Notes under the pieces: generated by a model
Seen by the model: the letters and a program-made list of their open reading frames with translations, nothing else
Databases searched by the model: none
What the model was told of the DNA's origin: nothing
From: Candidatus Gastranaerophilales bacterium
Lineage (GTDB): Bacteria; Cyanobacteriota; Vampirovibrionia; Gastranaerophilales; Gastranaerophilaceae
Assembly (NCBI GenBank): GCA_944323325.1
Contig: CALUSF010000005.1
Span: 1 to 35,183, forward strand
Direction: 5' to 3'
Length of the DNA: 35,183 nucleotides
In this document: piece after piece, positions 23,301-31,653 of the stretch
Position numbering within the stretch: position 1 is the first letter of the stretch
Layout of the letters: the number at the start of each line of letters is the position of its first letter
Program-made: the position numbers and the translations under genes

Positions 23301-23963
23301 ATGCAGGCAAGACGTGCAGCAAGAGAATTAGCACTTATACTTTTTTCACAGTTTGATAAAGAAATTACAAAGTATTCAAAAAAAGATTTTGAAGACATTA
23401 TGCTTAAGTCTGTAAGGATTCTTTCCAATTCGGCATCGGAAGAACTCAAACTTACCGTCGGTTCGCTTATTGATATAAAAGACGCGCTTGATACTTATGA
23501 GGCAGAGCATGAATCAAATCTTTCGCGCCCGATGGGAGCCAAAAATAAACCCGTTAAAATTCCGATGACGGACGAGATGATAAAGAAAGTTGATATTATG
23601 CTGGATGTTGCGGAAAAAGCTATCTTGGCTCTGGAAATTGCTGAATTTGCAACTCTTGAAAACCAATCTGAAGTTAAAAATTATACTGTTGAAATTGCGG
23701 AGCAATTCAAACTTCACAACAAGGATATTGATGCTGAAATTCAAAAATATTCAAACGGATGGGATATTTCAAGGCTTGTTAAAATTGATAAAGATATTTT
23801 GCGTATTGCAATAACAGAATTACTTTATACAAAAGGAGCTCCGATAAAAGTTGTTGTTGATGAAGCAGTAGAGTTGGCAAAAAAATATTCAACCGAAGAT
23901 TCGTCATCTTTTGTAAACGGAATTCTTGCGAAAGTTATTCTTGAAAATGGCCTTCGCGGGTAG
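23301..23963 (+). CDS. nusB: Transcription antitermination factor NusB
   Basis: A 220-aa all-helical RNA-binding protein that acts with NusE/S10 at boxA of rRNA operons. The C-terminal part is classic: ISRLVKIDKDILRIAITELLY, PIKVVVDEAVELAKKYSTEDSSSFVNGILAKV. The N-terminal part, opening MQARRAARELALILFSQFDKE, is much longer than in the ~140-aa E. coli protein and resembles the cyanobacterial form (about 210 aa). The ATG at 23301 follows AGGAGAA; an earlier in-frame ATG at 23262 overlaps the promoter. ftsY follows 48 nt downstream. Confidence 0.93.
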   Translation: MQARRAARELALILFSQFDKEITKYSKKDFEDIMLKSVRILSNSASEELKLTVGSLIDIKDALDTYEAEHESNLSRPMGAKNKPVKIPMTDEMIKKVDIMLDVAEKAILALEIAEFATLENQSEVKNYTVEIAEQFKLHNKDIDAEIQKYSNGWDISRLVKIDKDILRIAITELLYTKGAPIKVVVDEAVELAKKYSTEDSSSFVNGILAKVILENGLRG

Positions 23964-24011
23964 AGAATCTGATAAAATTTACAGGTTCAGTTGTATACTG
24001 ACAAGGAAGGA

Positions 24012-24923
24012 ATGAAACAGTTGTTTAATTTTTTTGATAAATTAAAAAATACGGTTTCTAAAACCGCGCAGGCTCTCGTAGGGAATGTAGCAGATGCGGT
24101 ATCTGATGAGGAAGAGTTTTCCGAATTTGTGCTTGATGATATGGAAGATATTCTTATCAGTGCGGATTTGGGCGTAAATTATGCTGCGGAACTTGTTGAT
24201 AAATTACGCGGTCAAAATAAAATTAAGCCTTCTCAGGTTAAAGAGTTTTTACAAAACGAATTTATAAAAACTCTTGATAATGCAGGTTCTTGCAAGATAA
24301 ATTATTCGGACGGAAAATTAAATATCTATTTTATAACCGGCGTGAACGGAGCCGGCAAAACTACATTAATAGGTAAACTTGCGTACAGATTTAAGCAGGA
24401 AGGCAAACGCGTTTTAATTGCCGCCGGCGATACATTCAGAGCTGCCGCGGAAGAGCAGGCGGATATTTGGTCTAAACGTGCGGGAGCCGATATTGTAAGA
24501 AGAGATAAAGCCGATCCGGCATCAGTAGTTTATGAAGCAATACAAAAAGCCCGCAAGGAAAACTATGATGTAATTCTTGTTGATACGGCAGGAAGGCTTC
24601 AAAACAAATTTAATCTTATGGAAGAGCTTGCAAAAATTAAAAATGTTATTGATAAAAATGCGCCGGATGAACTTCGGGAAAGTTTTCTTGTAATAGATGC
24701 CAATACCGGACAAAACGGCTTGCAGCAGGCAAAAGTTTTTAAAGAGTGTGTTAATTTGACTGCCGTTGCGCTTACAAAGCTTGACGGTTCGGCAAAAGGC
24801 GCAATCGTTCTTGCAATTGCAAAAGAACTCAATCTTCCTGTAAAACTTGTCGGGGTCGGTGAAAAAATTGAAGATATTAAAGATTTTGATTCAAAAGAAT
24901 TCATAAATGCACTGTTTAATTAA
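24012..24923 (+). CDS. ftsY: Signal recognition particle receptor FtsY
   Basis: A 303-aa SRP GTPase that docks ribosome-SRP complexes at the membrane. It has a helical N domain (about 1-85), then the G domain: GVNGAGKTTLIGKLA (P-loop), AAGDTFRAAAEEQ, DTAGRLQNK, LTKLDGSAKG and GVGEKIEDIKDFD. The acidic A domain is almost absent. The start is uncertain: the ATG at 24012 has AAGGA 4 nt upstream, while a TTG at 24021 (giving MFNFFDKL) fits the family start and has AAGGA 9 nt upstream. It lies behind nusB in one transcript. Confidence 0.95.
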   Translation: MKQLFNFFDKLKNTVSKTAQALVGNVADAVSDEEEFSEFVLDDMEDILISADLGVNYAAELVDKLRGQNKIKPSQVKEFLQNEFIKTLDNAGSCKINYSDGKLNIYFITGVNGAGKTTLIGKLAYRFKQEGKRVLIAAGDTFRAAAEEQADIWSKRAGADIVRRDKADPASVVYEAIQKARKENYDVILVDTAGRLQNKFNLMEELAKIKNVIDKNAPDELRESFLVIDANTGQNGLQQAKVFKECVNLTAVALTKLDGSAKGAIVLAIAKELNLPVKLVGVGEKIEDIKDFDSKEFINALFN

Positions 24924-24930
24924 AACAGAT

Positions 24931-25323
24931 TTATTTGTTGTCCGATGTTTTCAGGCATTCTTTAATATGTTTTTCCAACTTTTTTAAGATACTGTCGCTT
25001 ATAACGTGTTCTATTTTGCATGCGGTTTCTTCAGCAAGATTGTGCTCAACTCCCAGCAAGTTTTCAAAAAAGAAAGCTAGAGTTTCATGTTTTTTGATAA
25101 TTTTTTTTGCCTTTTTAATACCTTCATCCGTCATTGAAATAGTACCGTAGTGTCCGTAATTTATCAGTCCTAATTGTTCCAGTTTTTGTAATGCTTCTGT
25201 TACGGAAGCTCTTGAAACTCTGAGTTTTCGCGATACATCAATCGCTTTAACTTTTTTTTCAGCAAGAAAAATACTGTAAACAGCCTCAATATAATCTTCT
25301 AAACTTGAAGTGATTTCAGCCAT
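24931..25323 (-). CDS. DtxR/MntR-family metal-dependent repressor
   Basis: A 130-aa regulator: winged helix (about 5-65, recognition region VSRASVTEALQKLEQLGL) and dimerisation/metal domain (about 66-130). No SH3 domain follows, as in MntR. By alignment on known numbering the ligands look mixed: D10 and E13 (ITSSLEDYIEAVY) are MntR-like, while C102, E105 and H106 (ACKIEH) match the DtxR/IdeR primary site, with H79 also present. Metal choice (Mn or Fe) is therefore open. The ATG at 25323 has GGAGG 6 nt upstream. The gene starts inside the 3' end of folC (25-nt overlap). A possible target is the metal permease gene at 28347 (inference). Confidence 0.92.
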   Translation of the reverse strand: MAEITSSLEDYIEAVYSIFLAEKKVKAIDVSRKLRVSRASVTEALQKLEQLGLINYGHYGTISMTDEGIKKAKKIIKKHETLAFFFENLLGVEHNLAEETACKIEHVISDSILKKLEKHIKECLKTSDNK

Positions 25324-26453
25324 TTCATACCTCCAATCATATAAAAAGACCCGCATATTATATTTAATTTGTCTTTTGTAAGTATACTTTCATCTTCGTA
25401 TCTTAATGAATTTATTGCGCAAGAAGAACTTAATTCATTATAGGAACAAGCATTCGGATAATTGAATTCATTTAAATATACTTCGTCGCCTTCCTGAAAC
25501 AAAACATTCATCATACTTTTGTAATCTTTATTTTTCAAACATCCGAAAACAAATCTGCGTTTTTGATTCGGGAAATAATAATCGAGATTTTCTCTTAATG
25601 CCTTGATTCCGTTCGGATTGTGTGCACCGTCGACTATAAGATTTTTGTCCTTAAAATATTCAAATCTGCAAGGATTTTTAACCTTCTTAAGCCCTTCTTT
25701 TATTGTATCGGGTGTAATATCTTTGAATAAATATTCTATCGCATTAATGGCAAGAGCGAGGTTTTCTGCCTGATGCAAACCTTTAAGCGAAAGTGCTTCG
25801 ATGTATTCCGGATTTACATAGGGGTTTGCAAGAATAAATAAAGAATTCATCTCATCCGCCCTATCTCTTATTGCTTCATATCCCATTGAAGTTATAACAG
25901 GACATTCCGGCTTAATTATTCCGGCTTTTTCATACGCAATTTTTTCTTTTGTATTTCCGAGTCTCTCCGTATGATCCAAATCAATTTGAGTAATAATTGA
26001 ACAAAGATTGTTTTTTATAACATTTGTTGCATCAAGCCGTCCGCCGAGTCCGGTTTCCAGTACGGCAATGTCAATTTTGCATTTTTTAAAATACAAAAAC
26101 ATCATTACAGTAAGTATTTCAAATTCCGTAAGATGAATGCCGCAATTGCATATTTCTTCAACATAGTTTGCAAACTCTTCCTGCGTAATATTTTTTCCGT
26201 TGACTTTTATTCTTTCCGTGTAATCCCATATATGAGGGCTTGTGTATAAGCCGGTTTTATAACCGGCTTCCTGTAATATTGAAGCAAGAATTGTACAAAC
26301 GGAGCCTTTCCCGTTTGTACCGGCTACATGAATGAATTTTATATCATCCTGCGGACTCCCGAATTTCTCAAGCGCCCGGGAAACTCTCTCCAAGCCTAAA
26401 TCTATATAGAATTTTCCTCTGCTTGTTAATTGTTTTACGGCATTTTCATACAT
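25299..26453 (-). CDS. folC: Folylpolyglutamate synthase / dihydrofolate synthase
   Basis: A 384-aa Mur-ligase-fold enzyme that adds glutamate to folates, and in many bacteria also to dihydropteroate. It shows YIDLGLERVSRALEKFG, the P-loop HVAGTNGKGSVCT, TSPHIWDYTERIKVNG, the omega-loop/metal segment LETGLGGRLDATN, DHTERLGNT, and the C-terminal FIVDGAHNPNG-like LIVDGAHNPNG. It is slightly shorter than the ~420-aa norm, with a trimmed C-terminal domain. Only a weak ribosome site precedes the ATG. It sits between lipA and the DtxR-type gene in one run; folP lies about 8 kb away. Confidence 0.94.
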   Translation of the reverse strand: MYENAVKQLTSRGKFYIDLGLERVSRALEKFGSPQDDIKFIHVAGTNGKGSVCTILASILQEAGYKTGLYTSPHIWDYTERIKVNGKNITQEEFANYVEEICNCGIHLTEFEILTVMMFLYFKKCKIDIAVLETGLGGRLDATNVIKNNLCSIITQIDLDHTERLGNTKEKIAYEKAGIIKPECPVITSMGYEAIRDRADEMNSLFILANPYVNPEYIEALSLKGLHQAENLALAINAIEYLFKDITPDTIKEGLKKVKNPCRFEYFKDKNLIVDGAHNPNGIKALRENLDYYFPNQKRRFVFGCLKNKDYKSMMNVLFQEGDEVYLNEFNYPNACSYNELSSSCAINSLRYEDESILTKDKLNIICGSFYMIGGMKWLKSLQV

Positions 26454-26528
26454 AATTTTTACCGGTTTTTAATACTGCCCTGTTTTAGTAATATAGTACA
26501 GACAAAGACAAAAACCAAGCCGGAAATT

Positions 26529-27389
26529 TTATAAATTTGCGGAATTTTTATTTTCAAAGCTCATCATCGCCCGGTATGAACTTCTCACAAGCGGGCCTAT
26601 TTGAAAATTCCTGAAACCGGTTTTGCGTGCCAGTTCTTTTAAGTGTTCAAATTCTTCCAAAGTATAATATTTTGCAACCTTTAAATGCGTTTTGGACGGC
26701 TGAATATATTGCCCGATTGTAATAATATCAACTTTTGCATTTTTTAAATCTTTCAAAGTTGCTTCAATCTCATCTTCAGTTTCTCCGAGTCCGACCATTA
26801 AACCGGATTTTGTTGTTATTGAAGAATTCTCTTTGACATATTTTAAAACCTCTAAAGATGTTTGGTAATTTCCCTGCGGACGTGCGGTCTTAAACAGGGA
26901 TTCTACGGTTTCAATATTGTGGTTAAATACATCCGGCGAAGCCTGAATAATGGTATCAAGAGAGTTTTTATCTCCCTTGAAATCCGGAGTAAGAATTTCG
27001 ATTTTTGCATCCGAAATCTTTCGAATTTCTTCTATGCATTTTTTAAAGTGTTCAGCCCCTCCGTCCGGCAAATCATCGCGTGTAACAGAAGTTATAACGG
27101 CAAATTTAAGCCCGAGTTCCTTGATTGCTTCAGCAACATGGTCCGGTTCGTTTATATCCGGCGGCAAGGGTTTTGCGGGGGATATATTGCAGTATCGGCA
27201 ATTTCTTGTACACACGTTTCCTAAAATCAAAAAAGTTGCCGTGTTTTTAGAATAACATTCACTCTTATTCGGGCACCTTGCACCTTCGCATACGGTATTA
27301 AGGCATTTATCTTTTAATATCCGCCGCACGGTTTTTGTCGTTTCCGTATCTATTATAGGTCTTTTTAAATACTCGGGAAGTCTCGGCAT
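26529..27389 (-). CDS. lipA: Lipoyl synthase
   Basis: A 286-aa radical SAM enzyme that inserts two sulfurs into protein-bound octanoyl groups. The auxiliary cluster motif C34-x4-C39-x5-C45 (CEGARCPNKSEC) and the SAM cluster motif C60-x3-C64-x2-C67 (CTRNCRYC) are both intact. The RSSYRA motif near the C-terminus supplies the serine ligand. Length is normal. GAGGAT precedes the ATG. It follows the ferredoxin-nitroreductase gene by 18 nt, so it may share its transcript. A dihydrolipoamide dehydrogenase-like gene at 16325 suggests lipoate use in this organism. Confidence 0.97.
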   Translation of the reverse strand: MPRLPEYLKRPIIDTETTKTVRRILKDKCLNTVCEGARCPNKSECYSKNTATFLILGNVCTRNCRYCNISPAKPLPPDINEPDHVAEAIKELGLKFAVITSVTRDDLPDGGAEHFKKCIEEIRKISDAKIEILTPDFKGDKNSLDTIIQASPDVFNHNIETVESLFKTARPQGNYQTSLEVLKYVKENSSITTKSGLMVGLGETEDEIEATLKDLKNAKVDIITIGQYIQPSKTHLKVAKYYTLEEFEHLKELARKTGFRNFQIGPLVRSSYRAMMSFENKNSANL

Positions 27390-27407
27390 ACTCTATCCTC
27401 ATCCGGT

Positions 27408-28274
27408 TTATCTCAGGAAATTTGTTATAAGTCTTTTTGCTTTACAGAAGAAACAAGACTCTTGTTTATGAATTTCTTTGATGGAAGTGATTTTGTACGG
27501 TTCAGGCTGAATCGTGCGCTGATATTTAACTGCCGGAACCCCTAAAAGCATTACGTATACAGGTTTATATCCTGAAGGAACTTCAAGCATATCGCAGATT
27601 TCAGGGAAGAATTTTAAACAGGCTTCCGCAAAACCGCACCAGCAGGTACCGAGTCCCAAATGCTGCGCGTAAAGTTCAATATAACTCAGTGCTATAATAG
27701 GATCGACATTAGTACAAGGGGCTTTTATGGAAGACGACGCAACTATCATACAGGGTGCACCCCTGAAAATTACGTCTTTTCCGCTCTCAAGTGCTTCTTT
27801 GTATTTGGAGAACTTGCTTACCACAGGTGATACCGCTTTGTATGAGAGTGTTTTTATAAGCATATTGTTAACTCTGTTTCTTATTTCATCCATGGCGGAT
27901 TTTGTTTCGACAATTGAAAACTGCAGAGCTCTGGCGTTGCAGCCCGTCGGAACGTAGGGAAGCATTTCTTTTATCTTGTTCATAATATCAGCCGGAATTT
28001 CATCTTCTTTATACTGACGAACGCTTCTTCTGGATTTGATAAGGCTTAAAATGTCGTTATAGTCAACTTCTTGTGAATCTTCCGGTTTTTTGCCGCCGAA
28101 AGATAGAGCACCCGTAGGACAAATTGCCATGCAGTGCTGGCATGATATGCAGGAATTCTCGTCTTTCATCTCGGGAAAATTATCGCCGTCAAACCCTATA
28201 CATCCTGAAATACAATCACTTATACACAAACCGCATCTTACACACTTTTCTTTGTTAATTTCAATTGTTTTCAT
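27408..28274 (-). CDS. Ferredoxin-nitroreductase fusion protein
   Basis: A 288-aa protein with two N-terminal [4Fe-4S] motifs, C11-x2-C14-x2-C17-x3-C21 and C42-x2-C45-x2-C48-x3-C52, and a nitroreductase domain (about 75-265). The FMN-binding SRRSVRQYKEDEI motif and GLGTCWCGFAEACL are present. The C-terminal tail has more cysteines (QESCFFCKAKR). Such proteins move electrons from ferredoxin-like clusters to FMN and are common in anaerobes; the substrate is unknown. AAAAGGAG lies before the ATG. It is first in the run with lipA, folC and the DtxR-type gene, and divergent from the permease. Confidence 0.92.
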   Translation of the reverse strand: MKTIEINKEKCVRCGLCISDCISGCIGFDGDNFPEMKDENSCISCQHCMAICPTGALSFGGKKPEDSQEVDYNDILSLIKSRRSVRQYKEDEIPADIMNKIKEMLPYVPTGCNARALQFSIVETKSAMDEIRNRVNNMLIKTLSYKAVSPVVSKFSKYKEALESGKDVIFRGAPCMIVASSSIKAPCTNVDPIIALSYIELYAQHLGLGTCWCGFAEACLKFFPEICDMLEVPSGYKPVYVMLLGVPAVKYQRTIQPEPYKITSIKEIHKQESCFFCKAKRLITNFLR

Positions 28275-28311
28275 AAAAACTCCTTTTATAATTTGTACGG
28301 AAGCCCTAACA

Positions 28312-28340
28312 TTGACTATTATTGAATTTTGATGTTTAAT
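28312..28340 (+). promoter_or_regulatory. Promoter of the metal permease, likely leaderless
   Basis: TTGACT (28312-28317), a 17-bp spacer and TTTAAT (28335-28340), followed by GACTTT and then the ATG at 28347. No ribosome site is seen. TAACAT (28307-28312) and ATGTTT (28332-28337) flank it as a weak inverted repeat, a possible operator. Confidence 0.45.
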
Positions 28341-28346
28341 GACTTT

Positions 28347-29297
28347 ATGTTAATATCAATTCTCAAAAAAATCAATGGTATATATGAAGGTATAAACGGA
28401 TTGTTTTTTGCCCCTGTAGACGGTCTTATAGAAAAGTTGCCGTTTTCGGATTGGGCGCTTGATGCAATATATGACAGTGTGCATTTAATACCGTTTTTAT
28501 TTATTGTTTTTGTAATTATCGAAGTCATTGAGTTTTTTTATGCTGATAAAATTAATGCTTTATTGAAAAAGACGGGAAAAGGCAGTGTTTTAGCGGGAAG
28601 TCTTGCCGCTATAATTCCTCAATGCGGGTTTTCGGTTATTGCAAGCAGTCTCTATGCAAAAAGAATAATTACCCGCGGATGTTTGATTGCTGTATATCTT
28701 GCAACATCAGACGAAACCATTCCGATTTTGCTGGCAACGCCGGAAAAAGCGTACCTTGTGATTCCGATTGTCGGATTAAAATTGTTTATAGGAATTCTTG
28801 CCGGTTATTTTATCGATTTTGCAATTCCCCAAAGAGGGGTGCCGGAAGAGTGCGGGAATGTTGATGCGGAAATTATTAAAGAAGAAGGGTGCTGCAAGCA
28901 CGATATTGAGCACGGCTCAAAACGAGAGCTTATAATCCATCCTGTTATGCATACAGCAAACGTATTTGTGTTTATACTCATTATTACGCTTATTTTAAAT
29001 TATTGTCTTTCAAACGTAGTAATTACTAATTTCATTCAGGGCGGAAAATTTATACAGCCCGTAATTGCCTCCTTTGTGGGTTTGATTCCGAATTGCGCAA
29101 TTTCAATCGGTTTAACAATGTTGCTTATAAAAGGGACGATTTCTTTCGGCGCGGTTATGAGCGGGCTTCTTTCCAATGCGGGTTTGGGGTTAATTGTGCT
29201 TTTAAAAAACAACGATTTTAGAGATACATTAAAAATAATATTGATTTTGCTTATTATAAGTACTCTCTCCGGAATTACGATTAACTTTTTTGTATAA
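28347..29297 (+). CDS. Putative 10-TM heavy-metal (manganese) exporter, ArsP_2 type
   Basis: A 316-aa multi-spanning protein of the group annotated as putative manganese transporter / 10TM heavy-metal exporter (PF11449, from memory). Paired motifs mark the two halves: IIPQCGFSVIASSLYAKRIIT with ATSDETIPILLA, and LIPNCAISIGLTMLLIKGTIS with SNAGLGLIVLLK. The loop between them is rich in possible metal ligands (EECGNVDAE, EEGCCKHDIEHG, HPVMHT). The start at 28347 is chosen because the -10 box overlaps the in-frame ATG at 28332. A DtxR/MntR-type regulator lies 3 kb away on the other strand. Mn or Fe export is inference. Confidence 0.85.
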   Translation: MLISILKKINGIYEGINGLFFAPVDGLIEKLPFSDWALDAIYDSVHLIPFLFIVFVIIEVIEFFYADKINALLKKTGKGSVLAGSLAAIIPQCGFSVIASSLYAKRIITRGCLIAVYLATSDETIPILLATPEKAYLVIPIVGLKLFIGILAGYFIDFAIPQRGVPEECGNVDAEIIKEEGCCKHDIEHGSKRELIIHPVMHTANVFVFILIITLILNYCLSNVVITNFIQGGKFIQPVIASFVGLIPNCAISIGLTMLLIKGTISFGAVMSGLLSNAGLGLIVLLKNNDFRDTLKIILILLIISTLSGITINFFV

Positions 29298-29367
29298 AAA
29301 ATCATTTATTTATATGATGTCGGGTTTAATTTAATGTATTAGTATGATACTTGGGGGGAAGTATGTA

Positions 29368-29574
29368 ATGCTGAATCAAGCAATTATAGAGCCGCATATA
29401 GAAATTTCCGGCTCAATAACCAAAAATTGGACGGAGCAGGCAATAGAGTGTTACAAACTCAACGGCAACTGTAAAGAATGTTCTATTAAAAAAGCACACT
29501 ATTCTTTCGACTGCCAGATGCCGAAAGTTGTTGAAATACTGAAACTGGTAAACGGTGAGCCCGAATTGGATTAA
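29368..29574 (+). CDS. Small cysteine-containing protein, unknown
   Basis: A 68-aa protein starting MLNQAIIEPHIEISG; GGGGGGA lies 8 nt before this ATG, while an earlier in-frame ATG (29344) precedes that site. Four cysteines (ECYKLNGNCKECSIKK, then DCQMPK) could bind a metal or cluster: C-x6-C-x2-C and one more 12 residues on. No signal peptide. No family is recognised. It is convergent with the nitroreductase, whose stop codon overlaps its own by 4 nt. Confidence 0.65.
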   Translation: MLNQAIIEPHIEISGSITKNWTEQAIECYKLNGNCKECSIKKAHYSFDCQMPKVVEILKLVNGEPELD

Positions 29575-30173
29575 AATTCGGAACCGATTTTTTCCAAGGA
29601 AACCACAGAGTTGAAATCTTTGCGGACTTTTGTTGTCTCTGTATGCTCCGCTTCGTAACCCAAGGTTATAATTGAAGAAATAATTTGATTCCTGCTTAAC
29701 CCTAATTTTTCTTTTACTTTAGAATAAACTTCCGGCAATACTCCGGTAATTTCATTTCCTAAAGCGCCGATAATACAAGAACGAATTCCGAGTGATTCGG
29801 CTTCCAGCATCATGTAAGAAATAGGATAAACTACCTGCTCCATAGTTCTTATCAAAAGCCCGTTTTCACCCTGCATAGCCGGATTCAAAGCCGGTTTGGA
29901 AATATGTGTAATTTTAGCTTCTTCCCAGGCATCCATGTCCGCAATACATACAATCAAAGCATCCGCATTTTTTACGTGAGCCTGCCCTACTGAAAGTTCC
30001 GATAACAAATCTTTATTTTCCTGCGATTTAATTAAAATAAATTTCCAGCACTGTACATTCATCCACGAAGGCGCGAGTCTGCCTGCTTCAAGAACTTTTC
30101 TTAAATCTTCATCAGAAATATGTTTGTCTGAATATTTCCTTACACTTTTTCTTGATTTGATTAAGTCGAGCAT
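29571..30173 (-). CDS. Nitroreductase-family flavoprotein
   Basis: A 200-aa FMN-dependent oxidoreductase. The opening LIKSRKSVRKYSDKHISDEDLRKVLEAGRLAPSWMN is the family FMN-binding signature. GIRSCIIGALGN and ISSIITLGYEAE follow at the expected places. It reduces nitro compounds, quinones or flavins with NAD(P)H; the natural substrate cannot be assigned. No ferredoxin domain is present, unlike its distant paralogue at 27408. AAAGGAT precedes the ATG. It is monocistronic as far as can be seen. Confidence 0.92.
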   Translation of the reverse strand: MLDLIKSRKSVRKYSDKHISDEDLRKVLEAGRLAPSWMNVQCWKFILIKSQENKDLLSELSVGQAHVKNADALIVCIADMDAWEEAKITHISKPALNPAMQGENGLLIRTMEQVVYPISYMMLEAESLGIRSCIIGALGNEITGVLPEVYSKVKEKLGLSRNQIISSIITLGYEAEHTETTKVRKDFNSVVSLEKIGSEF

Positions 30174-30265
30174 TTATAAATCCTTTCTTCTTGATTATCC
30201 CTGTTTATTTTAACATACGAGCCGGAATTATGCACAATGAAAATTATATACAATTGTACATAAAA

Positions 30266-30592
30266 TTATTTGGAATTCAGAGTTTTTGCCGATACAAGCA
30301 ACGTATGGAGTTTTTTGCTGTCGGTTTTCATTTTATTAATTTCTTTATAAATATCATCTAAAAGTTCATCATTAGTTTTGACCATATCTTGTATAAAGAA
30401 TTCGTAAACTTCCACATCAAGTGCTTCGGCCAATTTCATAAGGTTTTCGGAGGAAGGATAATTTCTGCCTGTTTCGATTTTGCTCAATGAAACCGTATCA
30501 ATACCGACGATTTCTGCAAGTTCATCCTGGGTGTATGATTTTGATTTTCTGTATTCTCGAATCCGCTTTCCGACGTTTTTTTTGATATCCAT
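30266..30592 (-). CDS. XRE-family helix-turn-helix regulator
   Basis: A 108-aa DNA-binding protein. The Cro/C1-type HTH covers residues 5-63: GKRIREYRKSKSYTQDELAEIVGIDTVSLSKIETGRNYPSSENLMKLA-type pattern. A short helical tail (about 75-108) may dimerise. The chromosomal targets are unknown. It is divergent from the GT-D gene with 138 bp between, so it may regulate that gene or itself. AAGGAAG lies before the ATG. I see no toxin partner, so it is not called as an antitoxin. Confidence 0.9.
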   Translation of the reverse strand: MDIKKNVGKRIREYRKSKSYTQDELAEIVGIDTVSLSKIETGRNYPSSENLMKLAEALDVEVYEFFIQDMVKTNDELLDDIYKEINKMKTDSKKLHTLLVSAKTLNSK

Positions 30593-30661
30593 AATAACTT
30601 CCTTATTTAATAATATGGAATATTTTGCCTAAAAGTTTAATAAATCGAAAAGCTAATATTT

Positions 30662-30690
30662 TTGACAATTTTGCTTTTTAAGTATATTAT
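30662..30690 (+). promoter_or_regulatory. Strong sigma-70 promoter of the GT-D gene
   Basis: TTGACA (30662-30667, a perfect -35), a 17-bp spacer and TATTAT (30685-30690). An open frame from 30662 would overlap this promoter, so the start at 30731 is favoured. Confidence 0.75.
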
Positions 30691-30730
30691 TGAAAAAGAT
30701 TATTATATTTTACAAACAGGAGTTGAACAA

Positions 30731-31600
30731 ATGGGACTGCGGCAATTTATTGATAACTTGCGATATCTTGGACGTTATAATATCAAAAGTATGCAAAATG
30801 ATGTGTTGGTGGTTAAAAACGGATTGGATTTCATGAAATATGAAATTAATGACGATTTAAAATCACTTGCGGTTCCCAAAATTCTTGATACGCGGCAAAC
30901 TATAGATTATTTGCTTGAACATTCCGACAAAAGTCTTGCAAGGTTCGGGGACGGAGAAGTTTTTCTTATAAAAAATCAAAGTATTCCGTTTCAGACTGCA
31001 AGTCCTGAATTATCGAAACGCCTGACGGAAGTTTTGACTTCTAAAAACGATAAAGTGGAAATAGGGTTGCCGACTCTTATGTGTTTGTCTGTTCGTGATT
31101 ATGATATGCGGCTAAAAGATTTTACAAGGCGGTTTTGGGGTGCAAACAGCGACTGGCTGATTAAACAAATAGATTTGAACCGTACTTATTTAAATACGGC
31201 GTTTACGGCACCTACGGATGATGCGGAGATTTTGAACGGCATAAGAATGTTATGGAAAGACAAAGATATAACGGTAATTTGCGGCGACAGAGTGATAAAA
31301 AAAGTTAAGTATAACGTATTTGACTGTGCAAAATCCGTAGAATATATTTACGCTCCTACGGTTAACGCATTTGATAAATATGACGAGATTCTCCAGAGGG
31401 CAAAATCTGTTCCGAAAGACCGCTTGATTTGCATTGTTTTGGGTCCGACTGCAACTGTGCTTGCTTATGACCTTGCGCTTCTCGGCTACAGAGCTTTGGA
31501 TATCGGTCATGTTGTGAAAAGCTATGACTTATTTCTTAGCAATAACGGTAATATCGATATGGATGATAAACAATTTGCTGCTTTCTGGGCAAAAGATTAG
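30731..31600 (+). CDS. GT-D fold glycosyltransferase (SP_1767 family)
   Basis: A 289-aa protein. The GT-D fold marker is the R-F-G-D-G-E motif in SLARFGDGEVFLIKNQSIPFQ, which follows TRQTIDYLLEHSDK. The remaining conserved segments (DRVIKKVKYNVFDCA, LICIVLGPTATVLAYDLALLGYRALDIGH) fit the family (former DUF1792). Relatives transfer sugars to glycans or glycoproteins such as serine-rich adhesins; the acceptor here is unknown. AGGAG lies 8 nt before the ATG. It has a strong own promoter and no other glycosyltransferase nearby. Confidence 0.88.
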   Translation: MGLRQFIDNLRYLGRYNIKSMQNDVLVVKNGLDFMKYEINDDLKSLAVPKILDTRQTIDYLLEHSDKSLARFGDGEVFLIKNQSIPFQTASPELSKRLTEVLTSKNDKVEIGLPTLMCLSVRDYDMRLKDFTRRFWGANSDWLIKQIDLNRTYLNTAFTAPTDDAEILNGIRMLWKDKDITVICGDRVIKKVKYNVFDCAKSVEYIYAPTVNAFDKYDEILQRAKSVPKDRLICIVLGPTATVLAYDLALLGYRALDIGHVVKSYDLFLSNNGNIDMDDKQFAAFWAKD

Positions 31601-31601
31601 A

Positions 31602-31628
31602 CAAAACCTTTTTTAAATTCCGGTTTTG
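31602..31628. terminator. Possible bidirectional hairpin between converging genes
   Basis: CAAAACC (31602-31608) and GGTTTTG (31622-31628) form a perfect 7-bp stem with a 13-nt loop. It lies between the GT-D gene and the convergent HD-GYP gene. No clear T run follows, so the call is weak. Confidence 0.3.
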
Positions 31629-31653
31629 GGTTGAATACGATTTGTTAAAGTAA

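Noticed and set aside
28275-28346. Manganese riboswitch (yybP-ykoY type) upstream of the metal permease
   Set aside because: The space is about 70 nt and has no room or conserved loop sequences for that element; a leaderless promoter fits better.
30662-30730. Longer N-terminus for the GT-D protein
   Set aside because: It would start inside a perfect -35 box and lacks a ribosome site; AGGAG precedes the ATG at 30731.
30266-31600. XRE regulator plus neighbour as a toxin-antitoxin pair
   Set aside because: The divergent neighbour is a GT-D glycosyltransferase with its own TTGACA promoter; there is no toxin-like gene beside the regulator.
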